DNA of 64,000 bases from assembly GCA_002437725.1 (NCBI GenBank), contig DJRF01000010.1, positions 405,001 through 469,000 on the forward strand. The letters run 5' to 3'. This stretch comes from Treponema sp. UBA6367 (GTDB lineage: Bacteria; Spirochaetota; Spirochaetia; Treponematales; Treponemataceae). The notes beneath the pieces were generated by a model that saw only the letters and a program-made list of their open reading frames with translations, made no database searches and had not been told where the DNA came from. Made by a program: the position numbers and the translations under genes. Within the stretch, counting starts at the first letter, position 1. Every line of letters starts with the position of its first letter. Shown one piece after another: positions 8,323 to 16,541 of the stretch.

Positions 8323-8354
8323 TATCAAAGTTAACTTTTTTTTGGGGGTCCCCT

Positions 8355-8639
8355 TTGGCAACTAAGAAAACATCTGCAGAAAAAGCGTTTGCACAGAGTG
8401 AAGTTAGAAGACTTCATAACAAGGCTATTAAAAGTACTTGCAAAACATATGCTAGACAGTTTGTAGAAGCTTGTCAGGCTAAAGATAAGGCTCTTGCTGA
8501 AACAAAGCTCAAGACACTTGTAAGTGAACTTGACAGTGCTAGAAGCAAGGGTGTTATGAAGAGAAACGCTGTATCTCGCAAGAAGTCAAGAATGATGAAA
8601 CTTTTTAATGTTTCATTTGCTGCTGACGCAGCAAAATAA
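8355..8639 (+). CDS. rpsT: 30S ribosomal protein S20
   Basis: Primary 16S rRNA-binding protein of the small subunit, 94 residues, rich in Lys/Arg/Ala as usual. The start is TTG, giving M-A-T-K-K-T-S; this fits the family N-terminus and has a GGGGG SD eight bases upstream. The in-frame start at 8304 lies inside the promoter. The SD is part of a GGGGGTCCCC palindrome that could hide it. E. coli rpsT also starts at UUG and is autoregulated, so weak-start control may be a shared device. A terminator follows directly. Confidence 0.93.
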   Translation: MATKKTSAEKAFAQSEVRRLHNKAIKSTCKTYARQFVEACQAKDKALAETKLKTLVSELDSARSKGVMKRNAVSRKKSRMMKLFNVSFAADAAK

Positions 8640-8664
8640 CTTTTTAGGTTATTTTTTGTCAAAG

Positions 8665-8701
8665 AATCCAGTCGGATCGCTGATTTGACTGGATTTTTTT
8701 C
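8665..8701 (+). terminator. Terminator after rpsT
   Basis: Stem AATCCAGTC / GACTGGATT with a 13-base loop and T run. Confidence 0.9.
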
Positions 8702-8788
8702 TGTCTTTTAATTTTTGCAAGTTTTATTGTATTTTTATCTTTACAATTTTGCGTTGTAAACTACTTTTTACGGGAGAAAAGTTTAAGA

Positions 8789-9097
8789 ATGGAAAAAGTT
8801 ACAAAAAATGTTCTTGTAGAAGCAATTTATCAAAGTACAAATTACGAAAAAAATGTTGTGCAAAATATCGTGGAATGTTTTTTATTTCAATTAAAGCAAT
8901 CTCTTTCTAAAGGTTCTACTATAGAATTAAGAGGATTTGGAACTTTTGAACCTCGTCTTAGAAAAGGTCGCTCTTGTGCAAGAAATCCAAAGACAGGTGA
9001 GCGGCTTTCTGTAAAACCTCATTATGTTGCGGCATTTAGAAGCGGGCAGGAATTAAAAAAAACTCTTTGGGATTTAGATATTGCAGATAAAAAATAA
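8789..9097 (+). CDS. HU/IHF-family DNA-binding protein
   Basis: Small histone-like protein (102 residues) that bends or compacts DNA. The family signature is in the middle: GSTIELRGFGTFEPR, followed by NPKTGE at the tip of the DNA-binding arm. The N-terminal helices contain several Cys and Asn residues unlike canonical HU, and the C-terminus extends about ten residues past the usual end. It overlaps the next gene (lnt) by 17 bases, so the two are probably co-transcribed. Whether it is the main HU or a specialised IHF-like paralog cannot be told. Confidence 0.9.
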   Translation: MEKVTKNVLVEAIYQSTNYEKNVVQNIVECFLFQLKQSLSKGSTIELRGFGTFEPRLRKGRSCARNPKTGERLSVKPHYVAAFRSGQELKKTLWDLDIADKK

Positions 9098-10544
9098 CAT
9101 TTTTCCTTTTGCTAGAAATTTAATTCTTCTATTTTTTTCTGTTTTTCTTTTTGCAGTTGCTTTGCCAGTGACCTCTTGGATAGTTTTTCTTCCTGTTTTA
9201 TTTTTAGTAGAATATTCTTCACGTAAGTTTGTTTGGCTTTATGGCGGACTTTACGGAGTCTTTTCTTATTTTTTTTATATTATATGGCTTTTTAAGTACA
9301 GTTCTATAGCAATGATTGCCGTTTGTGTTCTTTATTTTTTTATTTGGGCTTTTCTTTTTCTTGTTTTAAAAATTTGTTATCAAAAAGGTGGAAAATTTTC
9401 TGGACTTTTGATTTGGGCTGTTTTAATCATTTACGAATACTTAAAGACTAAAGGTTTTTTTGGATTTAGTTACGGCGTTAATGGATATAATCAGTGGAAA
9501 AATATTTACTTAATTCAAATTTCAGATATTTTTGGAGTTTTTGGCGTTTCTGCTTTATTGAATTTGTGTTCAGTTGTGATATGGTCCGTTTGCGGCGATT
9601 TTATAAAGTGGAAAAATGGAAAAAACTCTTGCAAGGTGTCAAAAAATTCAATTTTAGAATTGTGTTTTTTTACTGCTTTTTTAATGTTTTCTTATGCTTA
9701 TGGTTTTTCCAGAATAAAACATACAGATTCAATAGCTTGTAATTCAAAAAAAATAAAAGTTGTTGCTGTTCAAAATAATACAGATCCATGGAAAGACAGT
9801 TTTGAAGATTATAAAACTGATGTTGAAAATCTTATTGAATTAACAGAGCAAGCTTTAGAAAAGAATCCAGACACAAGTTTTGTTATTTGGCCAGAAACAG
9901 CAGTTGTTCCTTCCATTATGAATAATTATTATTTGTTCCATGAAGAAAAACGTTATGACTTGGTAACTTCGCTTTTGGAATATATCAATAGCAAAAATTG
10001 CGCATTCGTTATAGGAAATTCCGGTTATACTGAAGAAGGCGATTTTAATAGTTCTCTTATATTTTTGCCAGGTCAAAATGTTATTCCTCCTAATCCTTTG
10101 AAGTATGACAAAATGCATTTGGTTCCCTTTGCAGAATATTTTCCTTTTGAAAAAAAGTTTTCATCTTTAAAAAACTATCTTCTCGATAATGGCAGTCATT
10201 TTTGGACGCCTGGAAAAGAATCTTCTGTGTTCACTTTTGAGGGGCTTTCTTTTAGTACTCCAATCTGCTTTGAAGATACTTTTGGAAAAGATTGCAAATT
10301 GTTTTATAAAAATGGTGCCCGCGCTTTTTTTAATATGAGCAATGATGCTTGGGCTTGCAGTTTGCGATGCCAGATGCAGCACTTGCAGATGGCGGTTTTT
10401 AGAAGCGTTGAAAATCATGTTCCTAGTGTACGCAGCACTGCAAGTGGTTTTACTTGCATAATTGATCCTTGTGGAAGAATTGTTGAAGCTAGTGAGCCGT
10501 TTGAAAAAAACTATGTTGCTGGCCAAATACCGATTTTAAAATAG
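9081..10544 (+). CDS. lnt: Apolipoprotein N-acyltransferase
   Basis: Integral membrane enzyme that adds the third acyl chain to the N-terminal cysteine of lipoproteins. 487 residues: six or more hydrophobic helices over about 1-210, then a nitrilase-like periplasmic domain. The catalytic triad candidates are the Glu in IWPETAVVP, the Lys in YDKMHLVPFAEYFP, and the Cys in PICFEDTF. The NDAW motif follows. The predicted start is TTG inside the end of the HU gene. Its presence fits the lipoproteins found in this window (36.2 and 49.7 kb). Confidence 0.93.
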   Translation: MQIKNNIFPFARNLILLFFSVFLFAVALPVTSWIVFLPVLFLVEYSSRKFVWLYGGLYGVFSYFFYIIWLFKYSSIAMIAVCVLYFFIWAFLFLVLKICYQKGGKFSGLLIWAVLIIYEYLKTKGFFGFSYGVNGYNQWKNIYLIQISDIFGVFGVSALLNLCSVVIWSVCGDFIKWKNGKNSCKVSKNSILELCFFTAFLMFSYAYGFSRIKHTDSIACNSKKIKVVAVQNNTDPWKDSFEDYKTDVENLIELTEQALEKNPDTSFVIWPETAVVPSIMNNYYLFHEEKRYDLVTSLLEYINSKNCAFVIGNSGYTEEGDFNSSLIFLPGQNVIPPNPLKYDKMHLVPFAEYFPFEKKFSSLKNYLLDNGSHFWTPGKESSVFTFEGLSFSTPICFEDTFGKDCKLFYKNGARAFFNMSNDAWACSLRCQMQHLQMAVFRSVENHVPSVRSTASGFTCIIDPCGRIVEASEPFEKNYVAGQIPILK

Positions 10545-10572
10545 CTTTTAAAATTTTTTTTGTATTGATATG

Positions 10573-10601
10573 TTGCAATACATTTTAAAATAATATAAAA
10601 T
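10573..10601 (+). promoter_or_regulatory. Promoter of the bactofilin gene, abutting its start codon
   Basis: TTGCAA at 10573-10578, 17-base spacer, TAAAAT at 10596-10601. The ATG is at 10609 and no SD is visible, so the transcript may be leaderless. Confidence 0.5.
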
Positions 10602-10608
10602 AGTTACT

Positions 10609-11055
10609 ATGTCGCAGAAAATTAGTTCAGAAGAAAGTTCAACAGACGAAGAAAAACGTACTCTTACTGTTTTTGGACCTGAAACTGAATTTGATGGTGT
10701 ATTAGAATTTAGTGACGATTTAATTATTACAGGTAAGTTTAACGGAAGAATCAAATCTACAGGAAATCTTGAAATTGCAAAGGATGCAATTTGCGATGTA
10801 GAAAAAATTACTGCAAAATCAATTGTTATAGCTGGATCTGTTACAGGTGACATGGAGGCTTCGGAAAGAGTTGAAATATGCAGAGGCGGTTCTGTGATAG
10901 GCGATATAGTTACTGCTAGATTAAGAATTGAAGATAATGTTGAATTTGAAGGTCAAATAACTATGTTGGATTCAATTCCTGATGAAAATCTTTTTTCTTC
11001 TGCTTCTACAGAATATAAACAAGCCATGGTTCTTAGAACCGATGTTATTGAGTAA
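10609..11055 (+). CDS. Bactofilin (polymer-forming cytoskeletal protein)
   Basis: 148-residue bactofilin. The central part (about residues 25-125) has the repeating hydrophobic pattern of a right-handed beta-helix, for example FDGVLEFSDDLIITGKFNG and SIVIAGSVTGDMEASE, flanked by short unstructured ends. Bactofilins polymerise without nucleotides and often organise cell-wall enzymes or, in spirochaetes, cell shape and flagellar placement. It lies between lnt and rho with its own likely promoter. The start ATG lacks an SD. Confidence 0.9.
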   Translation: MSQKISSEESSTDEEKRTLTVFGPETEFDGVLEFSDDLIITGKFNGRIKSTGNLEIAKDAICDVEKITAKSIVIAGSVTGDMEASERVEICRGGSVIGDIVTARLRIEDNVEFEGQITMLDSIPDENLFSSASTEYKQAMVLRTDVIE

Positions 11056-11097
11056 TTTTCCTTATTTTACAAATCATATACACAATGGAGTTTTTTG

Positions 11098-12840
11098 ATG
11101 GCCCTAAGAAAGCGTCATTTACAAGATGAGGCTGAAGAACAGTTGCAAACTGAAGAATCGCAGTCGCAGCTTGATTTTGAATCTCAGCCGGCATCCTATG
11201 AATCTTCAAATTCTATTTCTGCAGATAGTGAAGATTTTTCGTCAGAAGAAAAGACAGTTTCTTCAGATAAAGTTGAACCGGAAGAAAATCATGAACACGT
11301 AAAGGTTGTTGTTCGACCTAGAAAAAAAGTTTCTGTAAAAGTTGAAAAAACTTCTTCGGATGAAGAAAATAGTTCTACAGAATCAAACCGCTCTGGGCAG
11401 AGAAGTGTGGCAAGGTATAATAATGGTAGACGCCCTCAGATGCGTTCTAACTATGCGCGTATAGATCATCGCCTTGATATGCCAGTTCCTACAGGCGCTG
11501 TAGATCCTTCTGTTCTTCAAGCAAGCGGAGACAGTTCTGATGATAATGCAGGAAAGCCTCGCTTGCTTATAAATGACCTTACTGCAATGGGTATGCACGA
11601 GCTTCGTGAACTTGCAACAAAATATGGTTTTAATGCCGATGACCTAGCTCCTATGAAAAAGCAGGAGTTGATTTTTGTGATTTTAAAAGCCCATACAGAA
11701 CACGGAGGAATAATTTTTGCTTCAGGAGCATTGGAAATTCTTCCAGATGGTTACGGTTTTTTAAGAAGTCCGCAGAACAGTTATCTTCCTGGCCCTGATG
11801 ATATATATATTTCTCCAAGCCAGATTCGCCTGTTCAACTTAAAGACTGGCGACACAGTTTATGGGCAAACAAGAAGTCCTAAAGAAGGAGAGCGTTTTTT
11901 TGCGCTTCTTAGAATAGAATCTGTAAATTTTGATGAACCCAGAGTGGCTCAAACTCGAATTCCTTTTGAAAATTTAACTCCTTTATATCCTAAAGAAAAG
12001 CTTAGATTGGAAACTGTTTCTACAGAAGTTTCTAGCCGCATTGTAGATTTGTTTAGTCCTATAGGAAAAGGGCAGCGTCTTCTTATAGTTGCTCCGCCAA
12101 AAGCAGGAAAAACAACTTTAATGCAGAAAATTGCAAATGCAATAACAGCAAATCATCCTGAAGTTTATTTGATTGTTCTTTTAATCGATGAGCGTCCGGA
12201 AGAAGTTACAGAAATGGAAAGAGCAATCAAAGGCGAAGTTATTTCTTCTACTTTTGATGAACAGGCTACAAGACACGTTCAAGTTGCGGAAATGGTTCTT
12301 GAAAAGGCAAAGCGTTTAGTTGAACACAAGCGTGATGTTGTAATTCTTTTGGATTCTATAACTCGTCTTGCTCGTGCTTATAACGTTACAGTTCCTACAT
12401 CTGGAAAAGTTCTTTCCGGCGGTGTTGATTCAAATTGTCTTCACAAGCCAAAGCGTTTTTTTGGTGCTGCTAGAAATATTGAGGAAGGTGGTTCTTTGAC
12501 TATTATTTCTACAGCTCTTGTTGAAACTGGCAGCCGAATGGATGAAGTTATCTTTGAAGAATTTAAGGGAACTGGAAATAGTGAAATAAACCTTGACAGA
12601 AAACTTGCAGAACGCAGGCTTTTCCCTGCTATAAATATCAAAAAATCCGGAACAAGACGCGAAGAGCTTCTACTTACTGAAAATGAACTGCAAAAATTGT
12701 GGATTCTTCGAAAGGTTTTTGGTCCTATGGAAGATACTGAAATTCTTGAGCTTATTCTTGACAGAATGAGAAAGTCAAAGACAAATGAAGCCTTCCTTGC
12801 AAGTATGAATGTGGGAACTGCAGCTGTTTCTGATAGTTGA
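11098..12840 (+). CDS. rho: Transcription termination factor Rho
   Basis: Hexameric RNA-dependent ATPase that ends transcription. 580 residues. About residues 150-200 match the Rho N-terminal helical domain (LTAMGMHELRELATKYG), then the RNA-binding cold-shock fold (GYGFLRSP, about 218-280), then the ATPase with Walker A APPKAGKTT (332-340) and LLIDERPEEVTEM. The C-terminal FFGAARNIEEGGSLTII and FEEFKGTGN motifs are typical. Residues 1-150 are an extra Ser/Glu/Lys-rich, low-complexity extension. ATG at 11098 is chosen over TTG at 11095 because of the GGAG seven bases before it. Confidence 0.96.
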   Translation: MALRKRHLQDEAEEQLQTEESQSQLDFESQPASYESSNSISADSEDFSSEEKTVSSDKVEPEENHEHVKVVVRPRKKVSVKVEKTSSDEENSSTESNRSGQRSVARYNNGRRPQMRSNYARIDHRLDMPVPTGAVDPSVLQASGDSSDDNAGKPRLLINDLTAMGMHELRELATKYGFNADDLAPMKKQELIFVILKAHTEHGGIIFASGALEILPDGYGFLRSPQNSYLPGPDDIYISPSQIRLFNLKTGDTVYGQTRSPKEGERFFALLRIESVNFDEPRVAQTRIPFENLTPLYPKEKLRLETVSTEVSSRIVDLFSPIGKGQRLLIVAPPKAGKTTLMQKIANAITANHPEVYLIVLLIDERPEEVTEMERAIKGEVISSTFDEQATRHVQVAEMVLEKAKRLVEHKRDVVILLDSITRLARAYNVTVPTSGKVLSGGVDSNCLHKPKRFFGAARNIEEGGSLTIISTALVETGSRMDEVIFEEFKGTGNSEINLDRKLAERRLFPAINIKKSGTRREELLLTENELQKLWILRKVFGPMEDTEILELILDRMRKSKTNEAFLASMNVGTAAVSDS

Positions 12841-12951
12841 TTAAAATTTGTATAGTCGATATACTATTTTAACTTATATTTCAATATTGCATATTGTTTT
12901 AACGTTTTGAACATTGTTCCGCGTTAAAGGGCAATTGCAGTGGGAGTCAAA

Positions 12952-13161
12952 ATGAAAAAAGGTATTCATCCTGAGTACAAACTTACAAAGATTACTTGCG
13001 TATGCGGCAATGTAATTGAGACACGTTCAACAGTTGAAAATATCAATGTTGAAATTTGTTCTGCTTGCCATCCATTCTATACTGGTAAGCAAAAGCTTGT
13101 TGATACAGCAGGTCGTATTGACCGCTTTAACAAACGTTACGGTATCAAAGAAACAAAGTAA
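12952..13161 (+). CDS. rpmE: 50S ribosomal protein L31
   Basis: Zinc-binding L31 (C+ type), 69 residues, starting MKKGIHPEY. The zinc-site cysteines are CVC and CSAC. The downstream HPFYTGKQK and GRIDRFNKRY patterns are family hallmarks. The ATG at 12952 is chosen with SD GGGAG; an in-frame GTG lies four codons upstream. It is transcribed alone, ending at a strong terminator. The cysteines imply dependence on zinc. Confidence 0.95.
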   Translation: MKKGIHPEYKLTKITCVCGNVIETRSTVENINVEICSACHPFYTGKQKLVDTAGRIDRFNKRYGIKETK

Positions 13162-13173
13162 TTTTGTAGAGAT

Positions 13174-13224
13174 ACAAAAAAGGCTGTCTATCTGTAAGTT
13201 GTTTCAGATAGACAGCCTTTTTTT
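13174..13224. terminator. Bidirectional terminator between rpmE and the methyltransferase gene
   Basis: Perfect 19-pair stem beginning AAAAAAGGCTG, ten-base loop, T run on both strands. It overlaps the stop codon of the convergent gene. Confidence 0.92.
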
Positions 13225-14308
13225 ATTCTATTTTTTTTAGTTTCCAGCATCTGTGGCATTTTGTGCTTTCAAAATCTTTTGGAATTGTGTTTTGCGTTAT
13301 ATCGATGCAGTCAACATTTTTTTGAAGTAAATCTTTATTAAATGTAAGCCTTGAAGAATTTGTGCTAAAATAGAGAATTCCGTTGGTGTTTAAAAGTTTT
13401 ATAGCGTAATCGACTAGTTTTTGCCAGTCTTTATTTATGTCTAAAATATTTTTAGAAGATTTTGAATTGCTAAAAGTCGGTGGGTCAAGAATTATTATGT
13501 CGTATTTTTCATCTTGTTCAAAAGCTTTTTTTTCTAGCCATTCAATTGCATCTGCTTTTATAAAAAAATACTTATTCTGATTATCGAATCCGTTTAATTG
13601 CATATTTTCGGACGCCCAGTTCAAATATGTGTTTGAAAGGTCTACAGAGTCTATTTTTTTAGCATTCCCGCTTGCTGCGTATACGCTAAAACTTGCCGTG
13701 TAGCAAAAGAGATTTAGGATGCTTTTATTTTTTGCATTTTCCCTTATTTCTAGGCGAAGTGGTCTGTGGTCTAAAAAAAGTCCAGTATCAAGATATGTTG
13801 AAAGGTCCACTTTAAATAGCTGCCCTTGTTCTTGAACAGTTCCTCTTATCGCAAGTGGATTTTCAAGTTTTTCATATTGGCTTAAGCCTTTTTGCATTTT
13901 TCTAGTTTTTTTTACAATATGATTCAACGGTATGTTCAGCACGTAAGAAGCGCTTATTGCCATTAAGTTTAACCATTCATCTTCGTCTTTTTGCTCTTTT
14001 TTATATGGACGCTCATAAAGGTAAAGAACTCCATAAGTCCTTGAGCATATTTCTTTTTCAATTGATAAGTCGTTTTTAGAAATTCTTTCATTTTGAGCGC
14101 TTAAAAACTTTGCACATTCTAAAGTGTTTGTAACTTCTTCTGGAAGAAATTCATATATATCTAAAGAAACAGGAATTTCGGGTATGTCTTTGTCGTAAAG
14201 GCGATAGCAGGTAATTCTGTTTTTGCGGGCCCACTTTCTTAATTCTTTGTATTTCTTTTTTAGTCTATTTGTAAATAAATCTGCTTGATAAGAGTTTTTA
14301 TTTTCCAT
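13223..14308 (-). CDS. rRNA large-subunit methyltransferase, RlmK/RlmL C-terminal type
   Basis: SAM-dependent methyltransferase of about 361 residues resembling the C-terminal (RlmK) half of E. coli RlmL, which makes m7G2069 in 23S rRNA. Visible motifs are the substrate-side GLFLDHRPLR, SAM motif I in NLFCYTASFSVYAA, and the motif IV LDPPTFSNSK. The N-terminal ~150 residues (VQEQGQLFKVDL region) fit the same family. Start 14308 (MENKNS) is preferred over ATG 14326, but neither has a strong SD. The specific base modified is inferred from family only. Confidence 0.8.
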   Translation of the reverse strand: MENKNSYQADLFTNRLKKKYKELRKWARKNRITCYRLYDKDIPEIPVSLDIYEFLPEEVTNTLECAKFLSAQNERISKNDLSIEKEICSRTYGVLYLYERPYKKEQKDEDEWLNLMAISASYVLNIPLNHIVKKTRKMQKGLSQYEKLENPLAIRGTVQEQGQLFKVDLSTYLDTGLFLDHRPLRLEIRENAKNKSILNLFCYTASFSVYAASGNAKKIDSVDLSNTYLNWASENMQLNGFDNQNKYFFIKADAIEWLEKKAFEQDEKYDIIILDPPTFSNSKSSKNILDINKDWQKLVDYAIKLLNTNGILYFSTNSSRLTFNKDLLQKNVDCIDITQNTIPKDFESTKCHRCWKLKKIE

Positions 14309-14373
14309 AATGCCTAATTCTAGCATTTTTTTTTATTTTTTTCAAAACTTCAAAATTCATACGATGTATTTAA

Positions 14374-14402
14374 TTGAGAATAATAGCTTTTTTTGATATA
14401 AT
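14374..14402 (+). promoter_or_regulatory. Promoter of the PPi-phosphofructokinase gene
   Basis: TTGAGA at 14374-14379, 17-base spacer, TATAAT at 14397-14402. It overlaps an earlier in-frame start, supporting the GTG at 14431. Confidence 0.7.
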
Positions 14403-14430
14403 GGGTCAGATTGATTTTTGGAGTTTTATA

Positions 14431-15651
14431 GTGAATAAAAATGTTATTGTTGGACAGTCAGGCGGACCTACATCTGTAATAAATTCAAGTCTTGCTGGTG
14501 TTATAAGTGCTGCTAAAAAGAATGGCATTGATAAAGTCTTTGGAATGAAATACGGAATAAAAGGTTTTTTGCGTGATTCGTATGTCGATTTGCTCGAAAA
14601 AATTTCTAGCCAAGAAGAGATTGAATTATTAAAACGAACGCCTGCTTCGTATCTCGGTTCTTGCAGGTTTAAGCTCCCTGAAATTTCAGAAGATAAAGAG
14701 ATTTACGAAAAAATATTTTCAAAATTAAAAGCTCTTAGTATTGGTTATTTTTTCTATATTGGCGGCAACGATTCAATGGATACTATAAAAAAACTGAGCG
14801 ACTATGCAGCCATTGTAAAAAGTGACATAAAATTTATGGGAATTCCAAAAACTATTGATAATGACCTTGCCATGACAGACCATACGCCAGGTTTTGGAAG
14901 CGCTGCAAAATATATTGCCACTGCAATAAAAGAAATTGTTTGCGACTGTCGCGTTTATGACGTTGAAGCTGTAACAATAGTGGAAATAATGGGAAGAAAT
15001 GCAGGTTGGCTTACAGCAAGTGCTGCCCTAGCTAGAGGAAAAGACTGCGAAGGTGCGGATATGATTTTTCTTCCTGAAAAACCATTTGACTTAGAGTATT
15101 TTTTTGAGCGCATAAAAGAGCTTGTGGCAAAGAAAAAATATGTTGTTGTCGCCTTAAGCGAAGGTGTAAAACTTTCTGATGGCAGATTTGTTTGTGAGCT
15201 AGGAGAAGCGACTGCCGCTTTGGATGCTTTTGGCCACAAGATGATGAGTGGAAGTGCAAAGTACCTTGAAAACAGAATTAAATCAGAGCTTGGAATAAAA
15301 GCTCGTTCTATAGAAATTTCGACTTTACAAAGGTGTTCTTCTCATTTTGCTAGCATGACAGATGTACAGGAAGCATTTGACGTTGGCGCTGCAGCGGTAA
15401 ATGCGGCTATCAAAAATGAGACTGGCAAAGTAATCTGCATACAAAGAATTTCTAATGAACCCTATACTTGCATTTATGAAGCAAATGATGTGCACGAAAT
15501 TGCAAATGTAGAAAAAAAAGTTCCTTTAAGTTGGATAACAGATGACAATCAGCTTTCTTGCGAAGCGTTAGATTATATTCGTCCGTTGGTGCAGGGAGAA
15601 ATTCTGCCGTTTATTGTTGATGGACTTCCGCTGCATTTAAAGCTTGACTAA
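14431..15651 (+). CDS. pfp: Pyrophosphate-dependent 6-phosphofructokinase
   Basis: Cytosolic glycolytic enzyme phosphorylating fructose-6-phosphate, 406 residues. Phosphofructokinase motifs are GQSGGPTSVIN at the N-terminus, GGNDSMDT (about 112-119), PKTIDNDL and EIMGRNAGWL. The Asp in GGND replaces the Gly of ATP-dependent enzymes (GGDGS), which marks use of pyrophosphate and makes the step reversible. GTG start with SD GGAG; longer in-frame versions overlap the promoter. The methyltransferase gene begins 16 bases after it and is probably co-transcribed. Confidence 0.92.
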   Translation: MNKNVIVGQSGGPTSVINSSLAGVISAAKKNGIDKVFGMKYGIKGFLRDSYVDLLEKISSQEEIELLKRTPASYLGSCRFKLPEISEDKEIYEKIFSKLKALSIGYFFYIGGNDSMDTIKKLSDYAAIVKSDIKFMGIPKTIDNDLAMTDHTPGFGSAAKYIATAIKEIVCDCRVYDVEAVTIVEIMGRNAGWLTASAALARGKDCEGADMIFLPEKPFDLEYFFERIKELVAKKKYVVVALSEGVKLSDGRFVCELGEATAALDAFGHKMMSGSAKYLENRIKSELGIKARSIEISTLQRCSSHFASMTDVQEAFDVGAAAVNAAIKNETGKVICIQRISNEPYTCIYEANDVHEIANVEKKVPLSWITDDNQLSCEALDYIRPLVQGEILPFIVDGLPLHLKLD

Positions 15652-15667
15652 TTTATGTGAGATTTTG

Positions 15668-16426
15668 ATGAAAAATAACCAATTGCAGTGGTTTGAAAAT
15701 GAAGATTTTTGGCTGAATTATGGGCCTGTTATGTTTGACGAACAGCAATGGGCTCAGGCGGCTGGAATTGCAAAAAGCATACAAAATCTTGCAAATCTTA
15801 AAAAAGAAAATTCTGTATTAGATATTTGCTGCGGTCCTGGAAGAATTAGCGTGGAACTTGCGCTTTTAGGGCTAAATGTTACAGGAGTAGATATTACCCA
15901 GCCGTTTTTAGATGCTGCAACCGAAACTGCGCAAGATGAAGGTGTTTTTATAAATTTTATAAACAAGGACATGAGAAGTTTTTCTTCAGCAAAAAAGTTT
16001 GATGCCGCAGTAAATATTTATAATTCCTTTGGTTATTGTGACAAAATTAGCGAAGATATAAAAATTTTAAAAAATGTGTTTAAAGCCTTAAAAAAAGGTG
16101 GAGCTTTTGTGCTTGAATGCATAAGCCGCGAAATAGCCGTAAAATACTTTACAGAAGGCGAATGGTTTGAACGCGCGGGAATGACTGTTCTTACGGAATT
16201 TAAAGTGCAGGGCGCTTGGGAAGGTTTAGTTTCTAAGTGGATTCTTATAGATAAAAATGGAAAGCGGACAGAACACGAATTTGTTCAGCGCCTCTATTCT
16301 GCCGCAGAACTTAGAGATATTCTTTTAAAAGAATGTGGTTTTTCTTCTGCTCAGGTTTTTGGCGGATTTTCTGGTGAACCGTATAATCAAAATGCAAAAA
16401 CAATGGTTATTGTTGCAAAAAAATAA
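15668..16426 (+). CDS. Class I SAM-dependent methyltransferase
   Basis: About 252 residues with the Rossmann-type fold: motif I VLDICCGPGRISVELA (about 50-65), the acidic residue in VTGVDIT and motif IV region AAVNIYNSFGY. No substrate-specific domain is seen, so the target (small molecule, RNA or protein) is unknown. ATG 15668 is chosen; an in-frame start at 15644 would overlap the pfp gene. Likely in one transcript with pfp, which does not by itself reveal function. Confidence 0.82.
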   Translation: MKNNQLQWFENEDFWLNYGPVMFDEQQWAQAAGIAKSIQNLANLKKENSVLDICCGPGRISVELALLGLNVTGVDITQPFLDAATETAQDEGVFINFINKDMRSFSSAKKFDAAVNIYNSFGYCDKISEDIKILKNVFKALKKGGAFVLECISREIAVKYFTEGEWFERAGMTVLTEFKVQGAWEGLVSKWILIDKNGKRTEHEFVQRLYSAAELRDILLKECGFSSAQVFGGFSGEPYNQNAKTMVIVAKK

Positions 16427-16440
16427 ATATTGCGTTCAAA

Positions 16441-16492
16441 GTCAATTTTTATGCAGGTCTTGAGCAAAAGTAGCCTTGACTCGACGTATTTT
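16441..16492 (+). repeat. Dispersed palindrome, family B (degenerate copy)
   Basis: Contains GGTCTTGAGC, then CCTTGACTCGACGTATTTT, matching the right arm of family B copies at 36.2, 52.5 and 55.0 kb. The left arm is eroded. Confidence 0.5.
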
Positions 16493-16506
16493 ATCTTAAA
16501 GGCTGA

Positions 16507-16535
16507 TTGTAACATTGCAAAAAAAACTGTATAGT
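16507..16535 (+). promoter_or_regulatory. Promoter of the DEAD-box helicase gene, abutting its start codon
   Basis: TTGTAA at 16507-16512, 17-base spacer, TATAGT at 16530-16535; the ATG is at 16542 with no SD, so a leaderless transcript is possible. Confidence 0.5.
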
Positions 16536-16541
16536 ACTTTT

